Assembly (NCBI RefSeq): GCF_024498955.1
Contig: NZ_CP093311.1
Location: 806,001 to 870,000 of the forward strand
Direction of reading: 5' to 3'
Source of the DNA: Thermomonas paludicola
GTDB lineage: Bacteria; Pseudomonadota; Gammaproteobacteria; Xanthomonadales; Xanthomonadaceae
DNA: 64,000 nt
Part shown: piece by piece, positions 17,892-27,642 of the stretch
How the letters are laid out: each line of letters starts with the position of its first letter
Position numbering within the stretch: the first letter of the stretch is position 1
Program-made: the position numbers and the translations under genes
Notes under the pieces: generated by a model
What the model was told of the DNA's origin: nothing
Databases searched by the model: none
What the model saw: the letters and a program-made list of their open reading frames with translations, nothing else

Positions 17892-20276
17892 ATGAAATTC
17901 TCCGAAAACTGGCTGCGCCAGCACGTCAAGACCACCGCGACGCGCGAGGAGCTGGCCGCCACCCTGACCGCCATCGGGCTGGAAGTGGAAGCGCTGACCC
18001 CGCTGGGCGAGGCGCTCGACGGCGTGGTGGTGGCAAGGATCCTGTCCGCCGAAAAGCACCCGCAGGCCGACAAGCTGCAGGTCTGCCAGGTGGATGCCGG
18101 CCTTGCTGCGCCGCTGCAGATCGTCTGCGGCGCGCCGAATGCGCGCGCGGGGCTGGTCGCGCCGCTGGCGACTATCGGCACGCGGATCGGCGACATCACC
18201 ATCAAGGCCGCCAGGCTGCGCGGCGTCGAGTCCAACGGCATGCTGTGCTCGGCCAAGGAGCTCGGCATCGATGCCGATGCCTCGGGCTTGCTGGAACTGC
18301 CCGATGACGCGCCGGTCGGCACCCCGCTGGCCGACTACCTTGGCCTGCCCGACGCATCCTTCGAACTGAAATTGACGCCCAACCGCGCTGATTGCTTCAG
18401 CGTGCGCGGCATCGCCTTCGATGCCGCTGCGGCCACCGGTTGTAACGTCGAGCCGCTCGATGCCGCGCCGATGCCGGTGGCCTGTGACGCGGCGATGGCG
18501 GTGGAGCTGCATGCCGATGCGGCCGCGCCACGCTTCGTGTGCCGCGTGATCGAGGGCGTGGAGGTTGCCGCGAAGACGCCGCTGTGGATGGCCGAACGCC
18601 TGCGCCGCAGCGGCGTGCGCCCGATCAGTCTGCTGGTGGATGTCACCCAGTACGTGATGCTGGAACTGGGCCAGCCGATGCATGTCTATGATCGCGACCT
18701 GCTCAAGGGCCCGCTGGGCGTGCGCGCCGCGCGCGCTGGTGAAACCCTGATCCTGTTGAACGGGCAGTGCGCAACGCTGGATCCGCAGTTCCTGGCGATC
18801 ACCGATGCCGACCGCGTGATCGGGTTGGCCGGGATCATGGGCGGCGACGATACCAAGGTGGGCGCGGCCACGCGCAACGTGGTGCTGGAAGCCGCGCACT
18901 TCGCGCCGGCGGCGATCATCGGCCGCAGTCGCCGGCTGGGCTTGCATACCGACGCGGGTCATCGCTTCGAACGCGGCGTGGATCCGGAGCTGCCGCGCAT
19001 CGCCATCGAATACGCCACCCGATTGGTGCACGCCATCGCTGGCGGCGCGCCCGGCCCGGTGATTGAAGCCGCGCTGCCGCAGCACCTGCCGCAGCCGTGC
19101 GCCATCGCCCTGCGTCGCACGCGGTTGGCGCGGGTGCTGGGCACGCAGGTGGATGATGCCGAGGTTGCGCGCATCCTCAAGGCGTTGGGGCTTGCAGTGG
19201 AAGCCGTGGAGGATGGGTGGAGGGTGACGCCGCCGGCGCGCCGCTTCGATCTTGCGATCGAGGAGGATCTGATCGAGGAAATCGCCCGCATCCACGGCTA
19301 CGACGCCATCCCCACCACCTTGCCGGGCGGTGCGGCGCGTCTGGTCGCAGCCAGCGAAACCCGCAGCAGCGAGCACGATGCGCGCCAGCAATTGGTGGCA
19401 CGCGATTATCTGGAGGCGATCAATTACGCGTTCGTGGATGCCGCACTGCTGGCGCAATGGCAGCTTGCCGATGGCGGCGTCGCGCTGGCCAATCCGCTCA
19501 GCGCCGAACTCGGCGTGATGCGCACGCGCCTGCTGCCAGGCCTTGCCGCAGCGCTGGCGCGCAACGTGGCAAGGCAGCAATCGCGCGTGCGCCTGTTCGA
19601 ACTCGGCCGCACGTTCGCGGCAACGACCGATGCGCCGCTGGAAACCCGCCGCATTGCTGCGGTGGCCTGCGGCGATGCGAATGCCGAACAGTGGGGCGTT
19701 GCCGCGCGCGCGCTGGACTTCCATGACATCCGCGGCGATCTGGACAGCCTTGCCGGGCTTGCCGGCGCGCGGCTCGACTATCGCGCCTCGGCGCATGCAT
19801 TCGCGCATCCCGGACGTTCTGCCGACGTGTATCGCCTGAACGAAGCAGGCGACGCCACGTGCATCGGCTGGATCGGGCAGCTGCATCCGCGCCTGCAACA
19901 GGCGATGGGGGTGGATGCCGAGATGTACGGATTCGAACTGGAGCTCGATGCGTTGCTGGCGCGTCCGCTGCCGCGCGCGTCTGCGCAGTCGCGCTTCCCG
20001 TCGGTGCGTCGCGATCTTGCCGTGGTGGTGCCGGAGGCGGTGTCCTGGGCGGCGCTGCGCGCGTCGGTGGCCGTGGCCGCCGGCAGCCTGCTGCGCGAGT
20101 TGCACCTGTTTGACCGATACGCCGGCAAAGGCGTGGAATCGGGTTTCAAGAGTTTGGCTATGGGCTTGATTTTGCAGGACGATTCCCGCACCCTGATAGA
20201 CCGCGATGTGGATGCCGTGGTGGCCGAGGTGATGGCCGCGCTGGGCAGTGAACACGGCGCGGTCATTCGGCGCTGA
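17892..20276 (+). CDS. pheT: Phenylalanyl-tRNA synthetase beta subunit
   Basis: A 794-residue partner of PheS, of normal length. Domains in order: N-terminal piece, EMAP-like tRNA-binding domain (about 40-150, including KHPQADKLQVCQVD), B3/B4 editing domain that removes mischarged tyrosine, B5, the catalytic-like core, and the C-terminal FDX-ACB anticodon domain (SRFPSVRRDLAVVVPE onward). It sits in the conserved pheS-pheT-ihfA order. Confidence 0.97.
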   Translation: MKFSENWLRQHVKTTATREELAATLTAIGLEVEALTPLGEALDGVVVARILSAEKHPQADKLQVCQVDAGLAAPLQIVCGAPNARAGLVAPLATIGTRIGDITIKAARLRGVESNGMLCSAKELGIDADASGLLELPDDAPVGTPLADYLGLPDASFELKLTPNRADCFSVRGIAFDAAAATGCNVEPLDAAPMPVACDAAMAVELHADAAAPRFVCRVIEGVEVAAKTPLWMAERLRRSGVRPISLLVDVTQYVMLELGQPMHVYDRDLLKGPLGVRAARAGETLILLNGQCATLDPQFLAITDADRVIGLAGIMGGDDTKVGAATRNVVLEAAHFAPAAIIGRSRRLGLHTDAGHRFERGVDPELPRIAIEYATRLVHAIAGGAPGPVIEAALPQHLPQPCAIALRRTRLARVLGTQVDDAEVARILKALGLAVEAVEDGWRVTPPARRFDLAIEEDLIEEIARIHGYDAIPTTLPGGAARLVAASETRSSEHDARQQLVARDYLEAINYAFVDAALLAQWQLADGGVALANPLSAELGVMRTRLLPGLAAALARNVARQQSRVRLFELGRTFAATTDAPLETRRIAAVACGDANAEQWGVAARALDFHDIRGDLDSLAGLAGARLDYRASAHAFAHPGRSADVYRLNEAGDATCIGWIGQLHPRLQQAMGVDAEMYGFELELDALLARPLPRASAQSRFPSVRRDLAVVVPEAVSWAALRASVAVAAGSLLRELHLFDRYAGKGVESGFKSLAMGLILQDDSRTLIDRDVDAVVAEVMAALGSEHGAVIRR

Positions 20277-20288
20277 CAGGGGGCGGCA

Positions 20289-20591
20289 ATGGCCTTGACC
20301 AAGGCGGAAATGGCGGAACGGATTTACGAGGACGTGGGGCTGAACAAGCGCGAGGCGAAGGAATTCGTCGATGCCTTTTTCGATGCCCTGCGTCAGGCAT
20401 TGGAACAGGGACGACAGGTGAAGCTGTCGGGCTTCGGCAATTTCGACCTGCGGCGGAAAAACCCGCGGCCTGGCCGCAATCCCAAGACCGGGCAAGAAAT
20501 CCCGATCACCGCGCGCACCGTGGTGACGTTCCGTCCCGGGCAGAAGTTGAAGGAACGCGTGGAAGCATTCGCCGGGGACGTTCATGCTTGA
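20289..20591 (+). CDS. ihfA: Integration host factor alpha subunit
   Basis: A 100-residue DNA-bending protein that pairs with IHF-beta. It has the DNABII fold with the intercalating proline on the beta arm ([16 protein letters not shown]) and the core [10 protein letters not shown]. Its place directly after pheT is conserved across gammaproteobacteria. A GGCGG-type ribosome site precedes it; its end overlaps the MerR-type gene by 8 bases. Confidence 0.97.
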   Translation: MALTKAEMAERIYEDVGLNKREAKEFVDAFFDALRQALEQGRQVKLSGFGNFDLRRKNPRPGRNPKTGQEIPITARTVVTFRPGQKLKERVEAFAGDVHA

Positions 20592-20940
20592 CCCCGGCAG
20601 CAACCGCGAACTTCCGCCGATTCCCGCCAAGCGCTACTTCACCATCGGTGAAGTCAGCGAGCTGTGCGACGTCAAGCCGCACGTGCTGCGTTATTGGGAA
20701 ACCGAATTCCCCAGCCTGGAGCCGTCCAAGCGTCGTGGCAACCGCCGCTACTACCAGCGCCACGACGTGCTGATGGTGCGCCAGATCCGCAGCCTGCTGT
20801 ACGAACAGGGCTATACCATCGGCGGCGCGCGCCTGCGCCTGGAAGGCGATGGCGCGAAGCAGGAATCGGCGCTCAGCAACCAGATCGTCCGCCAGGTGCG
20901 CACCGAGCTGGAAGAAGTCCTGCAGATCCTGCGCCGCTGA
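20584..20940 (+). CDS. MerR-family transcriptional regulator
   Basis: A 118-residue regulator with an N-terminal MerR winged helix ([22 protein letters not shown], then the wing with [13 protein letters not shown]) and a short C-terminal dimerisation helix. It has no cysteine-based metal site or large effector domain. The gene overlaps ihfA by 8 bases. This ihfA-merR pair is standard in Xanthomonas and Pseudomonas relatives, where the target of the regulator is not well known. Confidence 0.92.
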   Translation: MLDPGSNRELPPIPAKRYFTIGEVSELCDVKPHVLRYWETEFPSLEPSKRRGNRRYYQRHDVLMVRQIRSLLYEQGYTIGGARLRLEGDGAKQESALSNQIVRQVRTELEEVLQILRR

Positions 20941-20972
20941 TCGTTCTTCGTGAAAGCACGGCCGGCATCGGC

Positions 20973-20978
20973 TATAAT
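20973..20978 (+). promoter_or_regulatory. -10 element of tRNA-Pro promoter
   Basis: A consensus TATAAT 12 bases upstream of the tRNA. The matching -35 (about 20950-20955, GTGAAA) is weak. Confidence 0.55.
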
Positions 20979-20990
20979 CGCCGGCCACAT

Positions 20991-21067
20991 CGGGGTATAG
21001 CGCAGCCTGGTAGCGCACTTGTCTGGGGGACAAGTGGTCGTCGGTTCAAATCCGGCTACCCCGACCA
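20991..21067 (+). tRNA. tRNA-Pro (anticodon GGG)
   Basis: 77 bases with encoded CCA: acceptor CGGGGTA/TACCCCG, anticodon loop CTGGGGG giving GGG, T-arm with TTCAAAT. Confidence 0.97.
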
Positions 21068-21103
21068 ATTCCGTTCCGGCTCAACCCGGGAACGCATGCA
21101 AGA

Positions 21104-21125
21104 CCCTGCCGCAAGGCGGGGTTTT
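21104..21125 (+). terminator. Terminator of tRNA-Pro
   Basis: Seven-pair stem CCCTGCC/GGCGGGG with GCAA loop, followed by TTTT. Confidence 0.7.
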
Positions 21126-21185
21126 CGCGTTCTGGGCCGCATAATTGCGGCGACTGCAAATGGAGGTGCGTGCGTGGAGGAACAC

Positions 21186-22241
21186 ATGGCAACTTGGCTG
21201 GTCACCGGCGGTGCCGGATTCATTGGCGGCAACTTCGTGCTGGAGGCGGTGGCGCGCGGCGTCAAGGTGCTGAACCTGGACGCGCTGACCTATGCCGGCA
21301 ACCGCGACACCCTGGCTTCGATCGAGGGCGATCCTAACCACGTGTTCGTGCATGGCGACATCGGCGACCGCGCGCTGGTGGCGCGTCTGTTGGCCGAATA
21401 CCAGCCGCAGGCGGTGCTGAACTTCGCCGCCGAGAGCCACGTGGATCGTTCCATCGATGGCCCTGCGGCGTTCATCCAGACCAACGTGGTCGGCACGCTG
21501 GCGCTGCTGGAATCGGTGCGCGACCACTGGAAGTCGCTGCAGGACGAGGCGAAGGACGCCTTTCGTTTCCTGCACGTCTCCACCGACGAGGTCTACGGCA
21601 CGCTGGGCGAGACCGGCCTGTTTACCGAGACCACGCCGTACGCGCCGAACTCGCCGTATTCGGCGTCCAAGGCCGCCTCCGACCACCTGGTGCGCGCCTT
21701 CCACCACACCTACGGGCTGCCGGTGCTGACCACCAACTGCAGCAACAACTATGGCCCGTACCACTTCCCCGAAAAGCTCATTCCGCTGGTGATCGCCAAG
21801 GCGCTGGCCGGCGAGCCGCTGCCGGTGTATGGCGATGGCAGGCAGGTGCGCGACTGGCTGTTCGTGAGCGATCACTGCGCGGCGATCCGCACCGTGCTGG
21901 ACAAGGGCCGGGTCGGCGAGACCTACAACGTCGGCGGCAACGCGGAGATGCGGAACATCGACGTGGTTCGCGCGATTTGCGCCCTGCTTGACCAGCGTCG
22001 CCCGCGCGAGGATGGCCGGCCGCGCGAATCGCAGATCGCCTTCGTCGCCGATCGCCCCGGCCACGACCGCCGCTACGCCATCGACGCCAGCAAGCTGCGC
22101 GACGAGCTGGGCTGGGAGCCGGCGTACAGTTTCGAAAAGGGCATCGCGGAAACCGTGGATTGGTACCTGGCCAACCAGGACTGGGTAAACCGCGTGCTGG
22201 ACGGTTCCTATCGACTGGAACGCATCGGGACGTCGGCATGA
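21186..22241 (+). CDS. rmlB: dTDP-glucose 4,6-dehydratase
   Basis: Second enzyme of dTDP-L-rhamnose synthesis, converting dTDP-glucose to the 4-keto-6-deoxy sugar. The 351 residues show the SDR nucleotide site GGAGFIG (8-14), the dehydratase triad region STDEVYG, the YSASK motif (Tyr-x-x-x-Lys), and the substrate-binding [17 protein letters not shown] 21186 has GGAGG five bases before it; the open frame upstream runs through tRNA-Pro and is discarded. It heads rmlBACD, separated from rmlA by a repeat element. Confidence 0.96.
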   Translation: MATWLVTGGAGFIGGNFVLEAVARGVKVLNLDALTYAGNRDTLASIEGDPNHVFVHGDIGDRALVARLLAEYQPQAVLNFAAESHVDRSIDGPAAFIQTNVVGTLALLESVRDHWKSLQDEAKDAFRFLHVSTDEVYGTLGETGLFTETTPYAPNSPYSASKAASDHLVRAFHHTYGLPVLTTNCSNNYGPYHFPEKLIPLVIAKALAGEPLPVYGDGRQVRDWLFVSDHCAAIRTVLDKGRVGETYNVGGNAEMRNIDVVRAICALLDQRRPREDGRPRESQIAFVADRPGHDRRYAIDASKLRDELGWEPAYSFEKGIAETVDWYLANQDWVNRVLDGSYRLERIGTSA

Positions 22242-22249
22242 AGGCGATG

Positions 22250-22338
22250 CCGTCATTCCCGCGCAGGCGGGAATCCAGCTTTTGATGCCGGTCGGGAAGA
22301 ACGCAAGAGCCGGATCCCCGCCTTCGCGGGGATGGCGG
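22250..22338. repeat. REP/BIME-like palindromic repeat between rmlB and rmlA
   Basis: Two 30-base arms (22250-22279 and 22309-22338) that are inverted copies with about five mismatches. Each arm is itself a hairpin of the CCCGCGxxGGCGGG kind. This CGTCATTCCCGC type of dispersed palindrome is common between genes in Xanthomonadales. Inside an operon it could stabilise the upstream message or cut expression of the later genes. Confidence 0.75.
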
Positions 22339-22360
22339 GCAGAAAGACGGATAAACGGAT

Positions 22361-23248
22361 ATGACACAACGCAAAGGCATCATCCTCGCCGGCGGCTCCG
22401 GCACCCGGCTGTATCCGATCACGCAGGCGATCAGCAAACAGCTGCTGCCGGTGTACGACAAGCCGATGATCTATTACCCGCTCAGCGTGCTGATGCTGGC
22501 GGGCATCCGTGACGTCCTGGTCATCAATACGCCGCACGAACAGGACCTGTTCAAACGCCTGCTGGGCGATGGTTCGCAGTGGGGCATGCGGATCGAATAC
22601 GCGGTACAGCCCAGCCCGGACGGATTGGCGCAGGCGTTGCTGATCGGCCGCGACTTCCTTGCCGGCGGCCCGAGCTGCCTGGTGCTGGGCGACAACATTT
22701 ATTACGGCGACGGTTTCACCAGGCTCCTGCGCCGCGCCGATGCGCGCGAGCAAGGTGCAAGCGTGTTCGGCTATTGGGTGCGCGATCCCGAACGCTACGG
22801 TGTCGCTGAATTCGATGCCGGCGGCACGGTGGTCGGGTTGGAAGAGAAGCCGGAAAAGCCGAAGTCGAACTACGCCGTGACCGGGCTCTATTTCTACGAC
22901 GGGCGTGCCAGTGAATTTGCCGCGGGGTTGAAACCATCGGCGCGTGGTGAGCTGGAGATCACCGACCTCAACCGCTGCTATCTCGAAAGCGGCGCGCTGC
23001 ACCTCGAGAAAATGGGGCGCGGTTATGCGTGGTTGGATACCGGCACCCACGAGTCGCTGGTCGAGGCATCGACCTTCATCGAGACCATCGAAAAGCGGCA
23101 GGGGCTGCGGGTCTGCTGCCCGGAGGAAATCGCGTTCTTGAATGGCTGGATCGACGCAGCGAAGCTGCAGGCGCTGGCTGCGCCGCTGGCCAAGAACGGT
23201 TACGGCCAATACCTGCTCGGATTGCTGGAACAGGGCCGGAGCGCATGA
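22361..23248 (+). CDS. rmlA: Glucose-1-phosphate thymidylyltransferase
   Basis: First enzyme of the rhamnose pathway; makes dTDP-glucose from glucose-1-phosphate and dTTP. The 295 residues have the nucleotidyltransferase loop GGSGTRLYP (11-19), the metal and substrate motifs ([19 protein letters not shown]), and a full-length C-terminal regulatory part. Its stop overlaps the rmlC start as ATGA. Confidence 0.96.
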   Translation: MTQRKGIILAGGSGTRLYPITQAISKQLLPVYDKPMIYYPLSVLMLAGIRDVLVINTPHEQDLFKRLLGDGSQWGMRIEYAVQPSPDGLAQALLIGRDFLAGGPSCLVLGDNIYYGDGFTRLLRRADAREQGASVFGYWVRDPERYGVAEFDAGGTVVGLEEKPEKPKSNYAVTGLYFYDGRASEFAAGLKPSARGELEITDLNRCYLESGALHLEKMGRGYAWLDTGTHESLVEASTFIETIEKRQGLRVCCPEEIAFLNGWIDAAKLQALAAPLAKNGYGQYLLGLLEQGRSA

Positions 23249-23805
23249 AGCGGATCGAAACGCGGCTGCCGGGCTGCGTGGTGATCGAGCCCGCCGTGCA
23301 TGCCGATGAGCGCGGGTTCTTCTACGAAAGCTGGAATGCCGCGCGCTTCGCCGAACACGGCTTGCCCATGCAGTTCGTCCAGCACAACGTCTCGCGGTCA
23401 CGGCGTGGCGTCTTGCGTGGGCTGCACTACCAGTGGCCGGAGCATGCACAGGGCAAGCTGGTCAACGTGCTGGAGGGCGAGGTATACGACGTGGCGGTGG
23501 ACATCCGGCGCGGCTCGCCCACCTTCGGCCAGCATGCGGCTGCGGTCCTGAGCGCCGACAACAAGCGCCATTTCTGGACCCCGGAAGGTTTCGCCCACGG
23601 GTTCCTGGTGCTCAGCGACACGGCATTGGTCACCTATCTGTGCACCGCGCCCTACGACCGGGGCAGCGAAAATTCGCTGCGCTGGGACGATCCACGGCTG
23701 GCCATCGACTGGCCGCTGGCGGAGGTGTCGCTTTCCGCCAAGGACGCGGCCGCGCCGCTGCTGGCCGACATCGCGGCGGAACGCCTGCCGCAGTACGCCG
23801 CATGA
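23245..23805 (+). CDS. rmlC: dTDP-4-dehydrorhamnose 3,5-epimerase
   Basis: Third step of dTDP-L-rhamnose synthesis. A 186-residue cupin with the catalytic-histidine motif GVLRGLHYQ, the substrate-binding RG residues (DERGFFYE) and the PEGFAHGF stretch. ATG 23245 overlaps the rmlA stop by 4 bases and its own stop overlaps rmlD in the same way, so the three are tightly coupled. Confidence 0.96.
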   Translation: MKRIETRLPGCVVIEPAVHADERGFFYESWNAARFAEHGLPMQFVQHNVSRSRRGVLRGLHYQWPEHAQGKLVNVLEGEVYDVAVDIRRGSPTFGQHAAAVLSADNKRHFWTPEGFAHGFLVLSDTALVTYLCTAPYDRGSENSLRWDDPRLAIDWPLAEVSLSAKDAAAPLLADIAAERLPQYAA

Positions 23806-24692
23806 GGTTGCTGCTGCTGGGCGGCAACGGTCAGGTCGGGCGCGAACTGCGGCGCACGCTGCCGGCGCTGGGCGAGCTGGTGGTGGCGACGCGCGAGGGG
23901 GGCGACGGCGAGCCCGCAGCCGATTTCGACGCGCCCGATGCGCTGGGCGAACTGGTGCGGCGCATCGCCCCCGACGTGGTGGTCAATGCCGCCGCCTACA
24001 CCGCGGTGGACCGTGCCGAAAGCGAGCCCGACGCCGCGTTCCGGGTCAACGCGCGGGCACCGGGCGCCATCGCCCAGGCCTGCGCGGCGACCGGTGCGCT
24101 GCTGCTGCATTTCTCCACCGACTACGTGTTCGATGGCAGCGCCTCGCGTCCGTATCGCGAGGACGACGCCACCGCGCCGCTGGGCGTGTACGGCGCCAGC
24201 AAGCTGGCCGGCGAGGACGCGGTCCGCGCCAGCGGCGCGCGCCACGCGATCCTGCGCGCGGCGTGGGTGTATGCGGCGCACGGCAACAATTTCATGCGCA
24301 GCATGCTGCGCCTTGCGGGCGAGCGCGACGCACTGCGCGTGGTGGTGGATCAAATCGGCGCGCCCACGCCGGCGGCGTGGATCGCCGATGCCAGCGCGCA
24401 GATCATCGGGCAAGGCGTGGCGGACACTGGCATCTGGAATTTGACCGCTGCCGGCCACGTCAGCTGGCATGGGTTTGCCGGCGCGATTTTCGATGAGGCG
24501 CAGGCGCTGGGGTTGCTGGCGCGCAACCCAAGCGTGTTGGCGATCCCTGCAGCCGATTACCCCACGCCGGCACGGCGCCCCGCGTATTCGGTGCTGGACA
24601 CCGCCAAGCTGCGCCGCGATTTCGGCATCGTGCCGCCGGACTGGCGCGACGGCTTGCGCGCCACGCTGCGCGAGCTTGCCGCCACGCGTTGA
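23802..24692 (+). CDS. rmlD: dTDP-4-dehydrorhamnose reductase
   Basis: Last step, reducing the 4-keto sugar to dTDP-L-rhamnose with NAD(P)H. The 296 residues have the GGNGQVG nucleotide loop near the start, the STDYVFDG motif, and YGASK as the Tyr-x-x-x-Lys pair. It closes rmlBACD, whose product feeds lipopolysaccharide or exopolysaccharide. No glycosyltransferases follow in the window. Confidence 0.95.
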   Translation: MRLLLLGGNGQVGRELRRTLPALGELVVATREGGDGEPAADFDAPDALGELVRRIAPDVVVNAAAYTAVDRAESEPDAAFRVNARAPGAIAQACAATGALLLHFSTDYVFDGSASRPYREDDATAPLGVYGASKLAGEDAVRASGARHAILRAAWVYAAHGNNFMRSMLRLAGERDALRVVVDQIGAPTPAAWIADASAQIIGQGVADTGIWNLTAAGHVSWHGFAGAIFDEAQALGLLARNPSVLAIPAADYPTPARRPAYSVLDTAKLRRDFGIVPPDWRDGLRATLRELAATR

Positions 24693-24701
24693 ACCAACGC
24701 G

Positions 24702-25520
24702 TCACGCCGGTGAGAAGCGCCAATGCCAGGGCTCGTACACGATGCCGTGCGGGTTGTCGCGCGGGTAGCTCATGGCAAATCCATGCGTCCCGGCATTGGC
24801 CTGCAGCCAGGCAAAGGCCGGCGTCGCCTCGAACGATTCCTCGGCCGGCGGTTCGCCCGGCGCGCCGAGATCCAGCGCCAGGCCGGAATGATGCTCGGAG
24901 AATCCGGGCGCGGCGTTGACCTGCAGGATCGCGTCGATGGTCATGCCATGCGCGCGTTTTCGCTCGAAGATGCCCAACTGATAGTCGTGGCTGCGGTAGC
25001 CGGAGATCGCCTCCAGCACGATGCCGTCGCGCAGGGCGGCGTCGCGCAGCCGCAGCCAGGCGCGGGCAGCGTCGATGCGCAGCCACAGCGCCCGCCGATA
25101 GCGGTCGAAACCGGCGAAGGCCAGCCAGCCGGGTTCGGCGACCCGATCGAGACCGGTGCGCGCGGCGTAGCCATCCGCGTCCAGCCCGAGCGAGTCCAGC
25201 CGTTCGTGCAATCGATGCAGCGGCAGCACGCCGACATGCTCCACGCCGTTGCGCAGATGCACGGGTCGGGCGGCCAGGGCGTGCCGTGCCGCATCGCTGC
25301 CGGGTTCGCGTGCAGCAGTCGGCATCAGCGGGTGCAAGCCGTCGGCCGTGGCGGCGGTGAGGAAGGCGCCGTCCCGCTTGCGCCGCAGGACATGCGACGC
25401 GCGCGACAACAGGCGTGCGTGGGCATTGCTGCGCGCACGCAGCAGGTCGGCAGGCCAGACCTCGATGTCGGGCGTATTGAGCAGGGCAGATTTCAGCAAC
25501 AAGGATGGCAAGCGCGGCAT
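24702..25520 (-). CDS. M15-family D-alanyl-D-alanine carboxypeptidase (VanY-like)
   Basis: A 272-residue zinc peptidase expected to trim D-Ala from peptidoglycan stems. The C-terminal half has the family set: SGYRSHDYQ, the first zinc-binding SEHHSGLALDLG, and the last zinc ligand in EPWHWR. The N-terminal 110 residues are family-specific and have no clear signal peptide, so the location is uncertain. It converges on rmlD with a 9-base gap. Confidence 0.88.
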   Translation of the reverse strand: MPRLPSLLLKSALLNTPDIEVWPADLLRARSNAHARLLSRASHVLRRKRDGAFLTAATADGLHPLMPTAAREPGSDAARHALAARPVHLRNGVEHVGVLPLHRLHERLDSLGLDADGYAARTGLDRVAEPGWLAFAGFDRYRRALWLRIDAARAWLRLRDAALRDGIVLEAISGYRSHDYQLGIFERKRAHGMTIDAILQVNAAPGFSEHHSGLALDLGAPGEPPAEESFEATPAFAWLQANAGTHGFAMSYPRDNPHGIVYEPWHWRFSPA

Positions 25521-25550
25521 GCGGCCAAGCTTAGCGCAGCCACAACGCGC

Positions 25551-26132
25551 TTATTCGCGCGGGGCCGGATCCCCGACGGCTGCTTGCAGTGCCTCCAGCA
25601 ACGCCTGCGGGCGTTCCAGGCTGAGCAGCAGGTGATCGCTGCCATTGTTCAGCGGCAGCCACAGCACGCGATGGCGATCCGTGATCAGGCAGAACGCCTT
25701 GTTCAATTTTCCGCGCAGGCGAAAGTGCCCGGCGTTGAAGCCGGGCACGGACATGCCGTTGGTCTTGATGAACGGGCGCAACTCGGTGTGATCGGCGAGG
25801 TCGACGATGCGCGCCCGCGCAAGATCCATGGCGGCCGCTGGCGTGCGCTCGCGATACAGGGCAGCGCGCACGTCCAGCACGCCGCCGGCAAGGGCGACCG
25901 AACGCCGTTTCATCGCGAGCAGCAGGAAGCACAGCAGCAGGAACACGATGCCCAGGACCGGCAGGAATCGAACCAGGCCGGCACCGTTCATGCGGCCGGT
26001 CAGCATCATGCCGGCGACGATCAGAACCGGGAGCACGCCGACCGACAGCACCAGGAACGCCGTCGCATACCCGGGCGGTGGCGTGACCTCGAAGCTGGCG
26101 TCTGTCTGGCGGCGGTGGGTTGGCATGCGCAT
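25551..26132 (-). CDS. Membrane protein with PH-like domain
   Basis: A 193-residue protein with two adjacent transmembrane segments (about residues 22-44 and 53-73) followed by a cytoplasmic domain. Its strands (including the LADHTELRPF stretch and NAGHFRLRGKLNKAFCLITDR) fit bacterial PH-like proteins of the PF10882 kind. Function unknown. A second ATG six bases in is equally good. Its neighbours are a carboxypeptidase and a secreted hydrolase. Confidence 0.7.
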   Translation of the reverse strand: MRMPTHRRQTDASFEVTPPPGYATAFLVLSVGVLPVLIVAGMMLTGRMNGAGLVRFLPVLGIVFLLLCFLLLAMKRRSVALAGGVLDVRAALYRERTPAAAMDLARARIVDLADHTELRPFIKTNGMSVPGFNAGHFRLRGKLNKAFCLITDRHRVLWLPLNNGSDHLLLSLERPQALLEALQAAVGDPAPRE

Positions 26133-26150
26133 GTCCGGTGGCGTTGGAGC

Positions 26151-27470
26151 TTAGTGGGCCTTGACCCAGCTGGCGACATCGTGGATCAGCGTTGCATCCA
26201 CATGGCCCGGCGTGCCGTATTCCGCGAGGCTGCCTTCGCCTTCGCCGGCGATGCCGAGGTGGTTGAGCGTTTCATACAGCTTGAACGCGACCTTGGGATT
26301 GCCGTGGAAGGCGTCGCGCCAGTTCTGCCAGTCGGCATCCACCACCTGGATATCGCGCCCACCTTGCAGCAACAGCATCGGCAGCTTGACCTTCTGCGCT
26401 TCGGCCACCGGGTCCACGCCGTCGATACTGCGCCAGTAACCTGCCGGTTGGCCCATCACGGTTGCTGTGGAAGGGGCGGTGCGTGGGTCGCGGGTGATGC
26501 GCACCTGCTCGACCAGCGCGTTGATGGCGGCACGCTCGGCGTCGCTGATCTTGCCGTCATCGAGGACGGCGAGGCGCCGATTCTGTTCGATCAGGATGTC
26601 CAGCAGCGGGCGCGACGGGGCGGCCAGCAGCACCAGCCCGGCCACGTGTCCAGACACCGCGGCGATGCGCGGCCCCATCAGCCCGCCCTGGCTGTGGCCG
26701 AGCACGAACACGCGCTTGGGGTCGATGCCTTCGGTCTTGCGCAGCGCATCGACCGCCAGCACGGCGTCGTTGGTGGTTTCGTCATCCACGCCGAAGTCGC
26801 CGCTGGCAAAGTCCTGCGGGCGCGCCTTGGTGCGCTTTTCATAACGCAGGACGGCGATGCCCTGCGCGGCGAGGCCGCGCGCGATGTCGAGGAAGGGCTT
26901 GTTGGCGCCGATGCTTTCGTCACGATCCTGGGGGCCGGAGCCATGTACCAGCACCACCGCCGGGAATGGTCCATTCCCGTTCGGCATCGACAGCGTGCCG
27001 GGCAACGCACGGCCGCTTTCGCCAACGGCAAAATCGCGTTCGCTGAAGTTGGCGTCGCTGGCCAGGGCAGGGGCAGGCATGGTTGCCGCAGCTTGCGCGG
27101 GCTGGATCAGGAAACCCACGACCTTGCCGTCGCTGTCGATGGCGAACTTCGCCACCAGCTCGGCTTTTTCGTAATGCAGCGGGATCTGCACCAGCGTGGC
27201 GCCACCTTGCGCAGACACTGCCGCGTCGCCGCGCCCCTGGAGTTTGCCCACCTGCGCCGGCAGCGATTCCCACACCGCTTTCAGCTTGTCCTCCGGCACG
27301 GCTGCGGCCATTTGCGCGCCGAACAGGGTCTCGGCCTTGGCGTAGTTGCCGGCGTCGAGCAGGTCCAGCGTCTGCGTGGCGAGGGCCTTGGGGTCGGTGG
27401 TCTGGGCACCCGCGCCAGTGGCCAGCGAGAGCGAGGCTGCCAGGAACGCGGAGAGTATCGTGCGGCGCAT
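26151..27470 (-). CDS. Secreted alpha/beta hydrolase with N-terminal DUF3887-like domain
   Basis: A 439-residue periplasmic or secreted hydrolase. A signal peptide (cleavage near AGA-QT, about residue 22) is followed by a DUF3887-type domain (about 25-125), then the hydrolase fold with oxyanion loop HGSGP (176-180), nucleophile S260 in GHSQGG, acid in GGRD and histidine in NHLG. Substrate unknown. It starts two bases after the stop of the DUF4177 gene and is probably cotranscribed with the SPFH operon. Confidence 0.88.
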   Translation of the reverse strand: MRRTILSAFLAASLSLATGAGAQTTDPKALATQTLDLLDAGNYAKAETLFGAQMAAAVPEDKLKAVWESLPAQVGKLQGRGDAAVSAQGGATLVQIPLHYEKAELVAKFAIDSDGKVVGFLIQPAQAAATMPAPALASDANFSERDFAVGESGRALPGTLSMPNGNGPFPAVVLVHGSGPQDRDESIGANKPFLDIARGLAAQGIAVLRYEKRTKARPQDFASGDFGVDDETTNDAVLAVDALRKTEGIDPKRVFVLGHSQGGLMGPRIAAVSGHVAGLVLLAAPSRPLLDILIEQNRRLAVLDDGKISDAERAAINALVEQVRITRDPRTAPSTATVMGQPAGYWRSIDGVDPVAEAQKVKLPMLLLQGGRDIQVVDADWQNWRDAFHGNPKVAFKLYETLNHLGIAGEGEGSLAEYGTPGHVDATLIHDVASWVKAH

Positions 27471-27471
27471 G

Positions 27472-27642
27472 TCAGGCTTCCTTCTTCAAATAGAGATTGA
27501 CGTTCATGCCGAGTTGCACCACCGACACCAATTCCCAACCCTGCAGGCCGAGCGAGGCAAGCGTGCTTTCGACGATCTCGGGCTTCGGCCCGAGGAATTG
27601 CGGTTTGACCACCACCACCTTGTAAAGCCAGCGTGTATTCAT
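27472..27642 (-). CDS. Small DUF4177-like protein
   Basis: A 56-residue protein (MNTRWLYKVVVVKP at the start, then GLQGWELVSVVQ and a basic end). The beta-strand, helix and GWELVSV core match DUF4177, a small fold of unknown function. The ATG at 27642 overlaps the stop of the ribbon-helix-helix gene by 4 bases, which supports it as a real coupled gene. Confidence 0.75.
   Translation of the reverse strand: MNTRWLYKVVVVKPQFLGPKPEIVESTLASLGLQGWELVSVVQLGMNVNLYLKKEA

Noticed and set aside
24723..27500. A 925-codon plus-strand open frame
   Set aside because: Covers three genes recognised on the minus strand by motifs; no family signature in the plus frame.
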